Source of the DNA: Solea solea
Lineage: Eukaryota > Chordata > Actinopteri > Pleuronectiformes > Soleidae
DNA length: 64,000 nucleotides
Assembly: GCF_958295425.1 (NCBI RefSeq)
Contig: NC_081143.1
Coordinates: 28,754,578-28,818,577 of the forward strand
Direction of reading: 5' to 3'
Part shown: positions 33,561 to 46,008 of the stretch, in pieces
Layout of the letters: every line of letters starts with the position of its first letter
How positions within the stretch are numbered: position 1 is the stretch's first letter
The notes under the pieces: generated by a model
What the model saw: the letters and a program-made list of their open reading frames with translations, nothing else
What the model was told of the DNA's origin: nothing
Database searches by the model: none
Made by a program: the position numbers and the translations under genes

Positions 33561-34260
33561 TAGTAAACGAGTCTCCGAGTCAGCGCTTGGTTATATTTAT
33601 CTGTTGTGCCTCATTTTTATCGCTCGGTTGCTTTTGTAGCCAAAATAATTTCAAAGAATGGAGATGATTGAGACAAGAGAAGGTGCTGTGTGTGTGTGTG
33701 TGTGTGTGTGTGTAAAGGGGGCGGGGTGTTGTAACCTTCACGCCGCTCACAGAGTGAGAGCAAGCTTTGTTTAAATTCCCTACATCAAAGGGTGCAATGC
33801 AAATTCCTGCAGCCTCCACGCCACCATTGATGTTTTGGGGGAGCTAAATTATTGTGGTGATTACAGTCGCTGAACAACCACCGGAGAGGCCGGCCAAACA
33901 AGCAGGATTGTTGTGACTCGCAATTAGTGGTGTGACATCTCATCACCCGACGTCTAAGAAGGCATTTCACAATAAGAGGAGCTGCTCGGGCTGATAAAGT
34001 GATTGGCTTTGGTCGGGCTCTTTCATCTGCACCGACACTGGGGTATTTGAGGCTTGTGGGTATTCATTCAGCCCATCCTCACACCTCCTCTTTTACTCAG
34101 TATGTTTCCATGCACAGTTCACTCCAGCTGTGGTTGCACTGCCCTTGTTCACAAGCGTTGTTGGGGAATCACAGTAATAATAAAGTGTGTTTGCGTCTGT
34201 TATGATAGGCGGCTAAAAGTCCTCCTGTCATGCATCAACCTTAAATATCAAATTCATTTA
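33561..34260. promoter_or_regulatory. Candidate conserved non-coding element cluster
   Basis: Blocks on either side of a (TG)n tract (about 33690-33713) look constrained: one with TTATCTGTTGTGCCTC, one with GGTGCAATGCAAATTCCTGC and GCTAAATTATTGTGG, both with homeobox/octamer-like cores (ATGCAAAT, TAATTG-type). No coding frame. The call rests on texture. Confidence 0.28.
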
Positions 34261-34440
34261 ATATAACAGTGGCTTTAAAAGTGACTCAGTCATGTCACCA
34301 TGTTACTGGCTTCTTCAGTAATGTCCATATTTAAGCTGGGGGTGGGAACTGTAGCACAGGCACAGAGAAGTTCCTCCAACTGAAGGTGCACGAGGTCTAC
34401 TTTCATTCACATGCATTTAAGTTTGATTGTCTAGACTATT

Positions 34441-34640
34441 TTTTATTTTTTTTTTGATACTTTATTAATCCCCTTAGAGAAATTATTCTCTGCATTTTGA
34501 CCCATCCTAGAATTAGGAGCAGTGGGCTGCCACACTGAGTAGCGCCCGGGGAGCAATGGGGGTTGGGTACCTTGCTCAGGGGAACCGGCGACCTTCCGGT
34601 TACAAGACAAGTTCCCTTTCCACTTGGCCACAGGCTGCCC
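34441..34640 (-). mobile_element. tRNA-derived SINE
   Basis: Read on the minus strand, it starts GGGCAGCCTGTGGCCAAGTG (A-box-like) and has GGTCGCCGGTTC (B-box-like) about 50 bp in. It then passes into a LINE-type tail, GGGGATTAATAAAGTATC, ending in a poly-A run (34441-34456 on the plus strand). About 200 bp and nearly full length. Confidence 0.82.
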
Positions 34641-37600
34641 TAGAAGAGTAGTTCTTTTTCTGATGTCATGTAAACATGTGCAGCGTTTCAAAGAGACCAC
34701 AGGTGGACTGCAGTGTGAAGATCAGCTCATGTGATGTGGAAAAACAGACATTTCAGCATCTTCTCCGTTGCCCTCTTCATTGTCGGTTTCTTGCGTTCCC
34801 ATCGTCCTCTCACTAAAGAAGAATTCCAAATGCATTCCTTCTCAGTGACATCATCGACCTCATCATCAAATAAAAGAGCAGATTATTATGTACTGATGAT
34901 TATGACGGAAGAGCCGGTGAGAGAACAGTGTGTAGTTGGTTGCCACGGAGACAACTGAAACTTGCAGCTGGAGCATCATTTGTGAGCTCCGAGCAACTCT
35001 TTAAATTTTGTGGAGCAACAGTTATCAAAGCAGTTTAAAGCAGGTTACATACGATTTAAGGAGCATTTGTTTGTGGTTATTTTGCCTGAGCATTAGCAGT
35101 GCTCTCGTGTCGTCTTAATATTAAAACATCTCTGCAGTTAACCACGCCACAGTTATTTGTTGTTACCGAGAGCCACAGCGAGTTGAAAGGATAACTTTGC
35201 CTGTGGGAAGGACAGAGACCAGAGGACCGGGTCCCGCTGTAGTCCTGATTCTGCAGGCGTCAGCGTCAGCTCTGATGCCTCGTCGTCTCGTCGTCTCTCT
35301 CATGTCAGTGTACACGACAGTGAACTGTGAGACTGAGCTGTGATGTGTTTCTGCCGAGGAGATGGAGCGAGACATGGAAGGATGTTGCTTTTCCAACTCC
35401 TCAGGCTGGAACAGCAACTGCACAACAACGTCACATGTCGTTTGTTTTCAAGGACCTATTAGTAGAAGCCAGTTCCTCATTTTCATGATGTTGAAGAAAT
35501 CTGATTAGAGATTCAGGTCTGGAATAATCTGATTACTTAGTGGAAAAGTCTTACTATAATATGTAGCAGCAGTTGGCCTCACTGCAGTGACTCCCTGTGG
35601 CTTTTTCTTCTCCATTCTTAGTCGTTGGTCGTTCTTCTTCTCACATTCTCTCACGTATGAAACCATGAAGCCTACACACGTGTGAAGGCTTCATGGTTTC
35701 TTGGTTTATCTCAGTTTCTTGTTAAACTGGAACCCTCCTAATACTGACACCTCCTCGCTCCTAGTCCAACTGAGCTACGATCAGACTGTGCATAGAAACT
35801 ACACTGACTGTTGTTTGGATAAGAAATGCAAGAGTGATCAGTATATGGTTAAAGTAACAGTTCACTTCAGACCAGATCAGACCGGCATCTTTGGTCACAT
35901 CAGAGGTCTCACACCAACCCTCAAACTAACCACACCAGGGATTAAACGTTCCAGGGTTCCGTTAATCTGTACTAAACATTATGATTATTTCTGATTATTG
36001 TTTATAATCTCACATTGATCGTGGATGATAAAGCAATTATAAGCTGGGCCGTGATGATGAGAGATGACTGAAGACGGGCTGAAGTTGTCCTGCAGAAGAA
36101 GAAGAAGAAGTGTTATACCCTGTAGCAGCAGCAGCAGCAGCGTTGTTGGTGTCTTTGTGCTGACCTGGAAAAGAAGCTGCTCACTGCTGTGAGAACGAGG
36201 AACACGTAACAGTATTAGATGGAGTTTAATTACACAGGGACTTTCAGGATGGGTCGCTCTTTTCTCTCGGTGGTGAAAACGCTTAGTGTTTGTTGTCGGT
36301 TCAAGGCTCTGTAAAGGATGTGCTGGCATGTGTCGGGCTCTGGCAGAGAGGGAAGTTGTGGCGGGGGTGTGTGTGTGTGTGGGGGGGGGGGCTGTTATTG
36401 TTTGAAAAGCGTGTTAGCGGCCTTCACAACACCACATCCACAGAAATGAAGCAAAGAGAGGAAGAGAGAGCGAGAAAGAAGAAGAGAAATCTTGCACAGC
36501 TTTGACTGATGACTTAACAGGCGAAACCGAATTTGTCTTTTGCCGGGAGATGTCAGATGCTTTGCCAAAGAGAGAGGGATGGATAGAGGGAGCGAGAGAG
36601 ACGCACACCACAGAATCTCTCCTGTGTGGTTTTCTTCTCCGCTTTAAGACGGTGAATGTAGAAAACATCAAAGGCTGTACGTTGTTGTTCCACTAACCAC
36701 ATGAAACAGAGAGAAGTTGTTTTTTTCCCTCTCCATTCTTTCCTCGTACATAAATAGGAAGCGATGGAGGCAAACGCTTTAGCGGCGCGAGAAGATTAAC
36801 TCTTTTATCTCTTCATTTCAAACATCCGTCCTCCATATTTCACATCCTCCACATGTGAACCACTGTCAGGATCATCACGTCTGACCGACACCAGCACTAA
36901 AGCTGAGGAGGGGGAGGTTTACACTCACTGCTTAACTTAACTTAACTTAAACCAGAGTTTACTGGTGCAGCAGTGTGTCCACGTCCACCTCTATCTCTGT
37001 TGCTTTTCAACAACATGAGAATTAATGAGGTCACATGACTCAATAACTAACCTGGAGAGTCACATGTGCTAACCCTAACCCTGATGAACAGGATATGTTG
37101 TTGTTGTTGCTAACACCTCAAACACATAAGTCCATAAACGTACACGTTCACTGAACCTTATAAAACAAATAGAACAATAACTCTGTCATTTCTAATCCAA
37201 ATAACGTCAAAGTGGCCACTGCACACAGTTGTGCCCACAGTAAGTCACCTAGCAAGTTTGAAACCTGTCAAGGAAACAGACAAACACAATATCTGTAGGT
37301 GCTTCATTGTGTGAGAATTATGTTTCATTTCCTCTGATTTCTCTTGAATTCCTTATCAAAATACAACCTTTCATGTTTATGTAAAACCATAACTGTCAGG
37401 AATGGCACACATGCTAACAACTAGCCACCAGCTAAACCGGAAACCGCCTAATGTTAACGTAGACCAACTTGACTGTGCAGTGAAACGTATATATTATACA
37501 TCTATATATATATAATCTATGGTGGCCTGGAAGATCAAACCATTATTACACAACGTGAAAGACTTTTACACAAAGCTTGAGACAAATTTACAAACAGGAA

Positions 37601-38020
37601 ACACTTTTACAAATCCAATGTGTTCATCAAACACGATAGTCACTTACATAGCAACACTTCCTGTCAACCTGGCTTTCAAAATAAGAGCCACTGACTTTGG
37701 CTTTTTACTACTTTCTATATATGAAACATTCACTGTAATAGTTGATTCTATGAAATAAATGTTTTAATGTCATTCCACAAGCTCATCTTGGCACTTTGTA
37801 TGTTAAATATTATGTGTCTCATGGTGCATTCCATTTCCGTAAGGACTGTTGCTTTTGTAAATTAGTTTCGTATTTTGTAATAAAGTTTGTATTTCCAGGC
37901 CAACGTGATAATCTTTTATTTTGGCGACAGATTTTTCTGTCACTGTCTCAGTGTAACCAATCAGCTTCATTCCTGCTCGCCCTCATCTCTTCACAGAGAC
38001 CACCCAGACTCACCTTCAGT
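34641..38020. other. Intergenic stretch
   Basis: No gene is recognised. It holds (GAA)n at 36100-36111, (CAG)n at 36123-36140, a TG/poly-G patch at 36366-36391 and a CTTAA tandem near 36932-36952. Candidate constrained blocks lie at 35160-35430 and 36400-36860; the second contains GGAAGCGATGGAGGCAAACG. Confidence 0.45.
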
Positions 38021-38105
38021 CTCAGTCTCAGTGTGTGTGTGTGTGCGTGCGTGCACACTTTGTACTTTCTCAGCACAAGTGTATGTGTCTGTATACAACC
38101 CTGCA

Positions 38106-38140
<35 letters not shown>

Positions 38141-38250
38141 TCTTCAAACCTCCCACCATCTGCGCTCTGTTTGGAGAGATTTTCTGTAAGAAATCACAGT
38201 CACGGCGTGGCAGGATTACCACTGTGAAAAAGCACCTGGAAGAAACGCAG

Positions 38251-38292
<42 letters not shown>

Positions 38293-38487
38293 CGTTCCCT
38301 CAGATGCTCAAAGAAGTTTCTGGCTCCCCAGCTTGAGGCACAGGATTTGTTTTTGACCTACATGGGCGTCCTAGGCCTCATGTTCCCTTCCAAAAAAAAA
38401 CCACACACACACACACACACACACACATCTCAAATTCACACAAGGCCAAATCCAGCTAGGTTTCTGTCTCGCAGCGTTACAGTAGAT

Positions 38488-38522
<35 letters not shown>
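38021..38522. repeat. Cluster of microsatellites
   Basis: (TG)n at 38032-38053, (TG)n at 38108-38138, (TGC)n of about 13 units at 38251-38290, (AC)n at 38401-38427 and (TG)n at 38491-38522. The 143- and 164-aa frames here are repeats plus chance sequence. Confidence 0.93.
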
Positions 38523-38524
<2 letters not shown>

Positions 38525-39228
38525 TTTGAACACTATACTGTATATAACATATTTCCTTTTTATCGGCGAGCAGAGACATTAAAGGCAGATTATTGACACT
38601 GAGATATACAGTAAACCCTCTTCACTGAACATTTCCCAATTAGAAAACAAACAACAAAACAATCTTAGTGTGGGATTAGCCGGGATTAAAAGTGTTTTGA
38701 TGTTCCCACACACGAGTCGTGTTTGCTAATACAGCAGAAGATGAAAGAGTGAGGACTTGCATCACAGACGTGTGAGTGAAGCCACTTCATTCAGTCACTC
38801 TCATGGTTAATACATTAAAAAACATTGATTTGGTTTCATGAGGTGAGCAATTTTTATGAAATGGCTTAAATCAGCCATGTTGTCAGTGAGATGGAGAATG
38901 TGTGGTTTTCAGCGTCAGCGTCATGTTCATCTTCATCTTCATATTCATATTCATCCTCTCCTGTAGTATGAGAGAGTGACTGAGACGTGTCCTCTGTGAT
39001 CTGAGTAGTTCCAAATTCAACACCACTGTGGTTACACTTGGATTAGGGTTAGGGAGTTATTGTGGTCAACTGGTCATGGTTAAAAAACAACCCTGATGTG
39101 ACTTCTGCTAGAAGAGTTAGTGTCAGTAAATATCAACACAAGCCTCAGTGAACAAAGCATTTTAAAAAAAATATATAAATATGCTGTTTTATTGTATACT
39201 GAAACTACATCTAACATTTGTGTTATGT

Positions 39229-39262
<34 letters not shown>

Positions 39263-40496
39263 CACGTTAAAGGTGACCCAATGACTAGACTGCCAAAATA
39301 ATAAAGTCCACAGTAAACATTTAAGAAGTAACTTGTATTTTCTGTAGGAAATACATAAATATTCACAGATTCCTTCTTGTTCCTGTTTTCATTGAAACTT
39401 TCCCGATATGACTTTTTGCTTTTTTGTTCTTAAAAAGATTTCTGTAAACGTCATTAGTTCAAATGAACAGATGAAATCCCTGAAAATGAGTCTAAATGCT
39501 GTAGTTATGCCAGGCCTGTATGTGGCGCTGTAACCCTGCCACACACAAACACAGAAAACAGAGAAGTTAAAGCATGACGTCCAGTGGGGTCAAGGGTCAG
39601 AGAGGAGGGGCTATGATGTTACACAAAAAAACACAAAAAAACTTCACTCAGAGACTTTAAAATGTGTGAATAAAAAAACTTTTACGGATTCTCTTAAACT
39701 CATTGTGTGTATAAACTCATAGAAAACGTTAACTTTGACGTTCGTGAATTGTAACTTCATTGTGACACACACACTTTTGTCCATTCAGGCTGCTGTAGAG
39801 ACACAAGAGGGCGCCCTACTGCGTCAAACACACAATAAAAGACTTATTTCAATGCAACGAAAACCAAAAGTCTGAATATTCAGTTTCTGTTAATGAACCC
39901 TTTAAAGAAGAATCCTGCTGTTTGTGAGTCTGTCTGAGTGACAGATGATGTTGTTCACTGAGTCACATGACACATGACAGTAGCTCAGAAGCTCCTCCTT
40001 TGTCTCCGCCCACACATGAGTGTGTATGTTGTGCTTGTCCTCGTGTGTTTCTCTCATCAGCACCATGAACGCTCACACACTCTCTCCCGTCACCGTCCGC
40101 CCTCTCTCTTGACCCGTGGACTTGACTCCGCTCGGTGTCTGCCGGTGTCAGACTCTGACATCAGCCGTCACGATGAGTCCACTGCCACCTCCAGCCCTAC
40201 TGTCCACTGTCCGCCGGACAATGGCGGGCCTTGTCCAAGCGGAGGACGGCGTTGGCACGGCACGCTCCCTCTGTAAATGATGAAAGAGAGCGAGGGAGCT
40301 GTGCTGAGAGGGCCGGCCTTGTTTGGCTGACCGCGCTGGACGCTGGGCGCCTCTGTCCTCTGACGAGTCACTTCTGTGATCTGTGGAGACAAAGAAGAAG
40401 AACAAGGAGGAATGTGTTTGATGTCTACATTTGAAGAAATAGCCCGATGTTAATCGTTTTACACTGATAATCACGTTTGGGGATAACATGGCTCCT
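38523..40496. other. Intergenic stretch
   Basis: Unique AT-rich DNA with (TTAG)9 at 39228-39262. The block 40060-40400 is GC-richer. No exon can be supported. A weak CTCF-like AGAGGGCGCC lies near 39807. Confidence 0.45.
39228..39262. repeat. (TTAG)n microsatellite
   Basis: About nine TTAG units. Confidence 0.93.

Positions 40497-40531
<35 letters not shown>
40497..40531. repeat. (TG)n microsatellite
   Basis: A pure TG tract. Confidence 0.96.
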
Positions 40532-40535
<4 letters not shown>

Positions 40536-41077
40536 ATGAGAAGAGTTGCTGATATGTGAGAATTCATTGTTCTAACTTTGAGTTTCTCTGAAGCATTTCT
40601 TACTTTCTTTACATGAACTAAAGCACATGATTCACTTTTCACGTGAAGTCGCTGAGCAACATGTAGTTAAAGCAGCAGTAGGCGAGATTTCAATCCCAGG
40701 CCAGTAGAACATGAATGTTAATTATCTCTCTTTTAGACTCTTTTATTAATGGGTTGCTTCGTGGTTCTTCACGACAGACGCTGGAGTAGAAAGGGACACG
40801 TGGACAGAGCAGCTGCTTTAAACTCTTTAAACAGAGCGTATATGAGATGCAGAAGTTTCATTAAGTTGAAATATTCTAACTGAATGTTTTCATCTATAAT
40901 GTTAAAATCAATCTATTGCACCAAAGTAGCAAATGTAAAATCCATTAAAAAAAAAGTGACACTACTTTTTAATATTTGAGAAAAAAAGACAAATATGAAA
41001 ATGAAAAAGTGAGTGCACTGTTTCCACCTATGGTCCCAGCTGACGCCGCCTCACCGCGGCACAGCACGGTTTAGGTT

Positions 41078-41246
41078 GTGTTTCCATTACAATATGGTAC
41101 CTCCTCAACGTGGGCGGAGTCACCACAGCACGGCTGCATGAAACTGCCGTGACTTTGTTGCACACGCGACACGCTGACTCGTGACTCGTGACTCGTGACA
41201 CTGAATCATTAGAATCAGTTCATTGAAATGATTTGTTCAGTTCAGA
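41078..41246 (-). mobile_element. Partial copy of the TIR MITE family (copy C, reversed)
   Basis: CCTCAACGTGGGCGGAGTCA, GGCTGCATGAAACTGCCGTG and TGAATCATTAGAATCAG are the reverse complements of blocks in copies A, B and D. The GTTTCCATTACAATATGGTA terminus is a diverged form. A GTGACTC triplet lies inside at 41177-41197. Confidence 0.7.
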
Positions 41247-41599
41247 CTCCATGAGCGCAGCACAGACTCCGTGTGACACATACACCAGACTCCTCTGTTC
41301 AATGATTTTAGACTGGATTATTTCCCTGGTGATTGTTGGAGATGAACCCACATTTTTTTTTCTGCAGCATTGTTCTAGTATTTCATCTGTGATGACATGT
41401 CATGGTCATTTATGATTGAGCACAGTTCATTTCTTACAAGAGTGTGTGTTTCATCTGACTCATATGACACATACGTGTGCATGAGCACATCAGTGGAGAT
41501 ACTTTTGTGTTTCCATGGAATTCCACGGGGGCGCACATCTGGAGCGGGTTACGTTACTGCCGTGTGAAAGCTGCGGCTGCTGAGCTGAGAGCTGAAACT

Positions 41600-41634
<35 letters not shown>

Positions 41635-41665
41635 CAGCAGCAGTAACAGCAGCAGCAGTAGTAGA

Positions 41666-41706
<41 letters not shown>

Positions 41707-41737
41707 CAGCAGCAGTAACAGCAGCAGCAGTAGTAGA

Positions 41738-41772
<35 letters not shown>
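41600..41772. repeat. (AGC)n/(AAC) compound repeat with internal duplication
   Basis: Two near-identical copies of a block of about 87 bp, each a run of AGC, then AGTAAC steps, then AGTAGTAGAAAC. The frame over it gives poly-Ser/Asn and shows no gene context. Confidence 0.93.
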
Positions 41773-41773
<1 letters not shown>

Positions 41774-41822
41774 GGCTCAGATGTGGCTCCTTGAAGGTGG
41801 TAAACTTGTGTGTGTGTGTGTG

Positions 41823-42395
41823 CCGTGCTTCAGTATCACTCCTGAGAAGCGTGATCAGCTTCAGTGAAAACAGTATTTTTAGCTTCCACTGAGCGTTATT
41901 TTGAAAGCAGATGTCTCATCCATCTTTCACAATATGTTTTATTAGATGCTGATGTATATTTGATTGTATTTGCCTGTTTGATCTCGTGTCACTCTTTTAC
42001 TCGCTGGGACAGTTCAGGGTCTTTTGTGATGTAAATTCAACATCCTATGGCCCCGTGTCCTTTGAAGGATGAAACAGACCTAGAAGGAGAATCTTCTCAG
42101 GAATCCACCGTAGGTGTCATGGAAACAAAGCGTGCTCCCCCCACCACCACCTCTCTTTTTAAAAAAGACGACTTGCTGCCACACCATATGGAGAATCGTC
42201 CCAATTTCTTTTTCCTTTATAGCAAATGCAACTCGTTTCAAGTCGAACCTTTTGTAGCACATACCACATGTGATTTGAGCTCTTGTGTCGCGACGATAAC
42301 TTTCAGACTTTTTGAAATCTCGGTGAGTGTCTGACAAGTTTCTGTCACTCACACTTTTCCCCCCTCCTCCTTTTCTCTCTCTCTGTCTCTCTCTC

Positions 42396-42430
<35 letters not shown>

Positions 42431-43060
42431 GTCTGTCTCACATTTTCTACACCATCGATTGATTAGCATACATCAAGCCCTTGTCGCCATGGCAAAAACT
42501 TTATTTGAATCTTCACGTCTCTTTCAAGCAGCAGCTGTCAGCCACATCAACAGCACACTCGCTCTGTGCCAGACAAAGTTAAATTGAAGCTCAGTCGAAC
42601 ACTATATATAGATAAAATGTCACTGCTTTCAAGAGACAAGGCACCTTCCAAGTCGTCAATAGCGAGCGCTTTATCACGGGCAAAATAACTTTGAAAGTGG
42701 AAAAGAGAGCAAAGATGAAACCATGACTCTTTTTTCCCACTTTGTGCTTGAAAGAGCAAAAAGCCGAGATGATTCAGAAGTGGGTAGAAGCGTTTAAGGG
42801 GCTGTTTTTTTTTTTTTATCTGCCTGTCCATCAACGCAGGAAAAACCAAGAGCACCTGCTGATGTTTCTGATCGTTAGGTGTCCTCAAAGTGTCTCAAAG
42901 TCTCTTTGTTATCGCTGAGTACGTCGATTAAAGGGAGGAATATCATTTATTCATTTTGCCGTCGAGCAAAAGAAAGAGAGGATTCAGGGGCTTAGCGTTC
43001 ATCGTCATCAAACTCTCGAGGTGTGGTGATGAAGTCAGCTTTCTTCTGAGAGAAGAGCAG
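41823..43060. promoter_or_regulatory. Candidate conserved non-coding element cluster
   Basis: Blocks at about 42030-42340, 42455-42590 and 42590-42900 surround a (CT)n/(CTGT)n tract (42376-42436) and look constrained. They include ATCGATTGATTAGCATACAT (homeobox-like ATTAG/TGATTGAT) and GCGAGCGCTTTATCACGGGC. No coding frame is convincing. The inference is from texture. Confidence 0.28.
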
Positions 43061-43240
43061 AGTTGAGTTAAAAAAAAAAAAAAAAAAAGAAAAGTTTTTG
43101 CTCTGCAAACGTTTCAAACGGGCGTCACTGATCCAGCAGATAAAATAAACACTGTTCAAACTTTATTCAACTTTACTTTTAACAACGAGCTTTCAGGGCA
43201 GCACTTGTGAGGGGGGTTCTGTCTGACGAGGCTCGTCATC

Positions 43241-43397
43241 AACACACACGCGCACACACACACACAAACATAGAGAGGAGACACACACACACACACACGC
43301 ACACACCACACGCACACACACACACAAACATAGAGAGAGGAGACACACACACACACACAGACACACACAGACACACACAGACACACAGACACACACA

Positions 43398-43437
<40 letters not shown>

Positions 43438-43546
43438 TAGAGAGAGGAGACACACACACACACACACACACAAACATAGAGAGAGGAGACACACACACAC
43501 ACACACAGACACACACAGACACACACAGACACACAGACACACACAG

Positions 43547-43577
<31 letters not shown>

Positions 43578-43614
43578 TAGAGAGAGGAGACACACACACA
43601 CACACAGACACACA

Positions 43615-43658
<44 letters not shown>

Positions 43659-43867
43659 GAGAGGAGACACACACACACCACACGCACACACACACACATA
43701 GAGAGAGGAGACACACACACACCACACGCACACACACACACATAGAGAGAGGAGACACACACACACACACGCACACACCACACGCACACACACACACAAA
43801 CATAGAGAGGAGACACACACACACAAACATAGAGAGAGGAGACACACACACACAAACATAGAGAGGA

Positions 43868-43907
<40 letters not shown>

Positions 43908-43916
43908 TAGAGAGGA

Positions 43917-43954
<38 letters not shown>

Positions 43955-44026
43955 GAGAGGAGACACACACACACACACACAAACATAGAGAGAGGAGACA
44001 CACACACACAAACATAGAGAGAGGAG

Positions 44027-44057
<31 letters not shown>

Positions 44058-44454
44058 TAGAGAGGAGACACACACACACACACACACACACAAACATAGA
44101 GAGGAGACACACACACACACACAAACATAGAGAGGAGACACACACACACACACACACAAACATAGAGAGGAGACACACACACACAAACATAGAGAGAGGA
44201 GACACACACACACACACACACAAACATAGAGAGGAGACACACACACGCACACACCACACGCACACACGCACACAAACATAGAGAGGAGACACACACACAC
44301 ACACTTGTTCTATTATATCTGTATCAGTCTCACACACACACACACATAGAGAGGAGACACACACACACACACACACAAACATAGAGAGGAGACACACACA
44401 CACACAGACACACACACACACACACACAGAGACACACACACAGACACACACACA
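43241..44454. repeat. 1.2-kb CA/AAACATAGAGAGGAGA composite satellite
   Basis: CA tracts of variable length are separated by about 25 spacers of the form AAACATAGAGAG(AG)GAGA. A longer subunit with alternating CAGACACACA steps occurs twice (about 43351-43440 and 43488-43580). The long minus-strand frames of 353-431 aa (Cys-Val plus SSL/SPL) are this satellite translated. Confidence 0.96.
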
Positions 44455-44459
44455 GTTCC

Positions 44460-44718
44460 AGTGTCGACCAGTTCAGTGGTGTTTCAGCTCCGTGTCAGAC
44501 AGAGTGTGAGTTCCTGAACATGATTCTAATGATTCAGTTACAATGAAATGTTTGTGTGTTTCATGCAGTCGTGCTATGATGACTCCGCCCACGTTGAGGA
44601 GAGGTACTATGCACTATTACTATGACTGTAACTATATTACTATAGTCATGGAAAACGATACCAAACGGAGTAGAGTGGAGCTGTGCCATGCCATGCTGTA
44701 TCGTACAGGAAAAGCCCC
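44460..44718 (+). mobile_element. Partial copy of the TIR MITE family (copy D)
   Basis: TGATTCTAATGATTCAGTTA, GTGCTATGATGACTCC and GCCCACGTTGAGGA match copies A, C and E. The right end CGTACAGGAAAAGCCCC is a diverged form of the terminal repeat. Confidence 0.68.
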
Positions 44719-45375
44719 ATGAGTCTGGAACCAGGTCTGAAGCCCCAAAAAGCTGTGAGGACCAGCGGCCCAAGTGTCCTCACAAAGCTACAAGAACACA
44801 CACACAGTCACCTTCGTTTTCCAACATGGCCCCTGGTTCTTCATCATCATCGTCCCTTGGTTTCCTCCTGTTTCCTCAGTATTTTTCCTCCCTTTGTCGA
44901 ATCCTCCGTCCTGTTGCGAGTTCCTCTCACAAGTTGAAATGTTCTTTTCAAGCCTCAAGTTTTTGCTGTCTCCACTTTTCAACTTGCAAGATGAATATGG
45001 GCGGGACAAAGCACAGAGAGGAAAAGCTTTTGCCGACACTTCTGAGGCCCAGCAGCTCGTCCTGTCGCTCCCTTTTTTGCACTTTTCCCGTAACTGGCTT
45101 CCTCACATGACGGCGAATCAAATGCAGACTGAGAAGTGTCAGTCTTTCATGACACATCAGTGGGGACCCTTGTGGAGATGCTGCTCTGCTTAGGTTTTTC
45201 ACAACTTTAGAAAAAGGAGAAATTGGTGCCTACTCTCTCTCTCTCTCTCTCTTGTGTTATCAGAGCGTCTGACAGTAAGTTCATGTTCTGTACGTGCAGG
45301 AGGACGATGCAGCTGCAGCGTGTCTCACATTATCTTGAGCAGTATTTGATGTAAATGTCATATAAATATACAATC
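44719..45375. other. Intergenic stretch
   Basis: Overlapping open frames up to 140 aa are present on both strands but show no known motif and no splice context. A (CT)n tract lies at 45232-45252. Confidence 0.4.
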
Positions 45376-46008
45376 AGCCACTTTATTGGGTAAGTGGCAG
45401 GAGCAGTGCTTCTCCGTTTTTGTTTAAAAATTCAGAATTCTCCTTACGTCTACTCGAGCATGTTAGAAGATTTATAAAAACCTCGGTTTTCATTTGAACA
45501 CTTGAGGACTTCAGTTTGTCACAGTCTGTGTTCTGTGGTTTTTAACCAGCACCATAAACTCACAGCAGGCTCCACAGAGTCAGTCAAACAAGTGTCCACT
45601 TTATGTTCTTTATTGTCTATTTTCCATTAAAATCATTTACAAAACTCACATCGTGTTCAATAGAAGAAGACGTTTAACTAACAACTGAGAAAATCTTTAC
45701 TGAGGTTCTAAATCAATTTTGCTTAGACTTTTTATTCCAAACCGTGGTCTTTTGTAGTCAGTGGTGTCGCCCCCTGGTGGCTGTCCAATAAATGGTCACT
45801 TCCCAACCAGAAGATGACGTCCACTTACATTTACTTCCTAAATAGTTTCACGTCGATGTCGCAGAAATCTTTATTCTTTGTTTGTGTTACTTTCTGACTA
45901 TAATATGTGTTTTTTATATTACTTTGTTGACCACGCCCACACCGAGCTGCAGCCACGTGATTGGCTGTTTTAACAAGCCGTTGAACGGGTGTGCCTAATA
46001 AAGTGGCT
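45376..46008. mobile_element. 633-bp DNA element with AGCCACTTTATT termini
   Basis: It opens AGCCACTTTATTGGGTA and closes TGTGCCTAATAAAGTGGCT, an inverted terminal repeat of about 15 bp. The termini are those of a common fish family whose edge reads CCACTTTATTAGGTACACC. No clear target duplication is visible. A related degraded copy lies at 59.47-60.31 kb. Confidence 0.7.
45768..45780 (-). promoter_or_regulatory. Consensus-like CTCF motif, minus orientation
   Basis: CGCCCCCTGGTGG is the exact reverse complement of the motif at 22789-22801. It lies inside the 633-bp DNA element, so it may have been brought in by transposition. Confidence 0.4.

Noticed and set aside
34581..34640. tRNA gene on the minus strand (A and B box)
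   Set aside because: It continues into a LINE-type tail and poly-A, and the cloverleaf is decayed. It is a SINE head.
37069..37082. Interstitial telomere repeat (CTAACCCTAACCC)
   Set aside because: Only about two units. CCATTAA and TTAG arrays elsewhere are not telomeric either.
41477..41794. 105-aa poly-Ser/Asn frame
   Set aside because: Most of it is an AGC/AAC repeat. The 40 residues before it match nothing I recognise.
43156..44451. 431-, 369- and 353-aa minus-strand frames rich in Cys, Val, Leu, Ser
   Set aside because: They are a CA/GAGA satellite translated in all three frames. No start context, splice signals or non-repeat domain.
44688..45193. Overlapping 139- and 140-aa plus-strand frames
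   Set aside because: They overlap in different frames, begin within MITE sequence, have no recognisable domain and no splice context.
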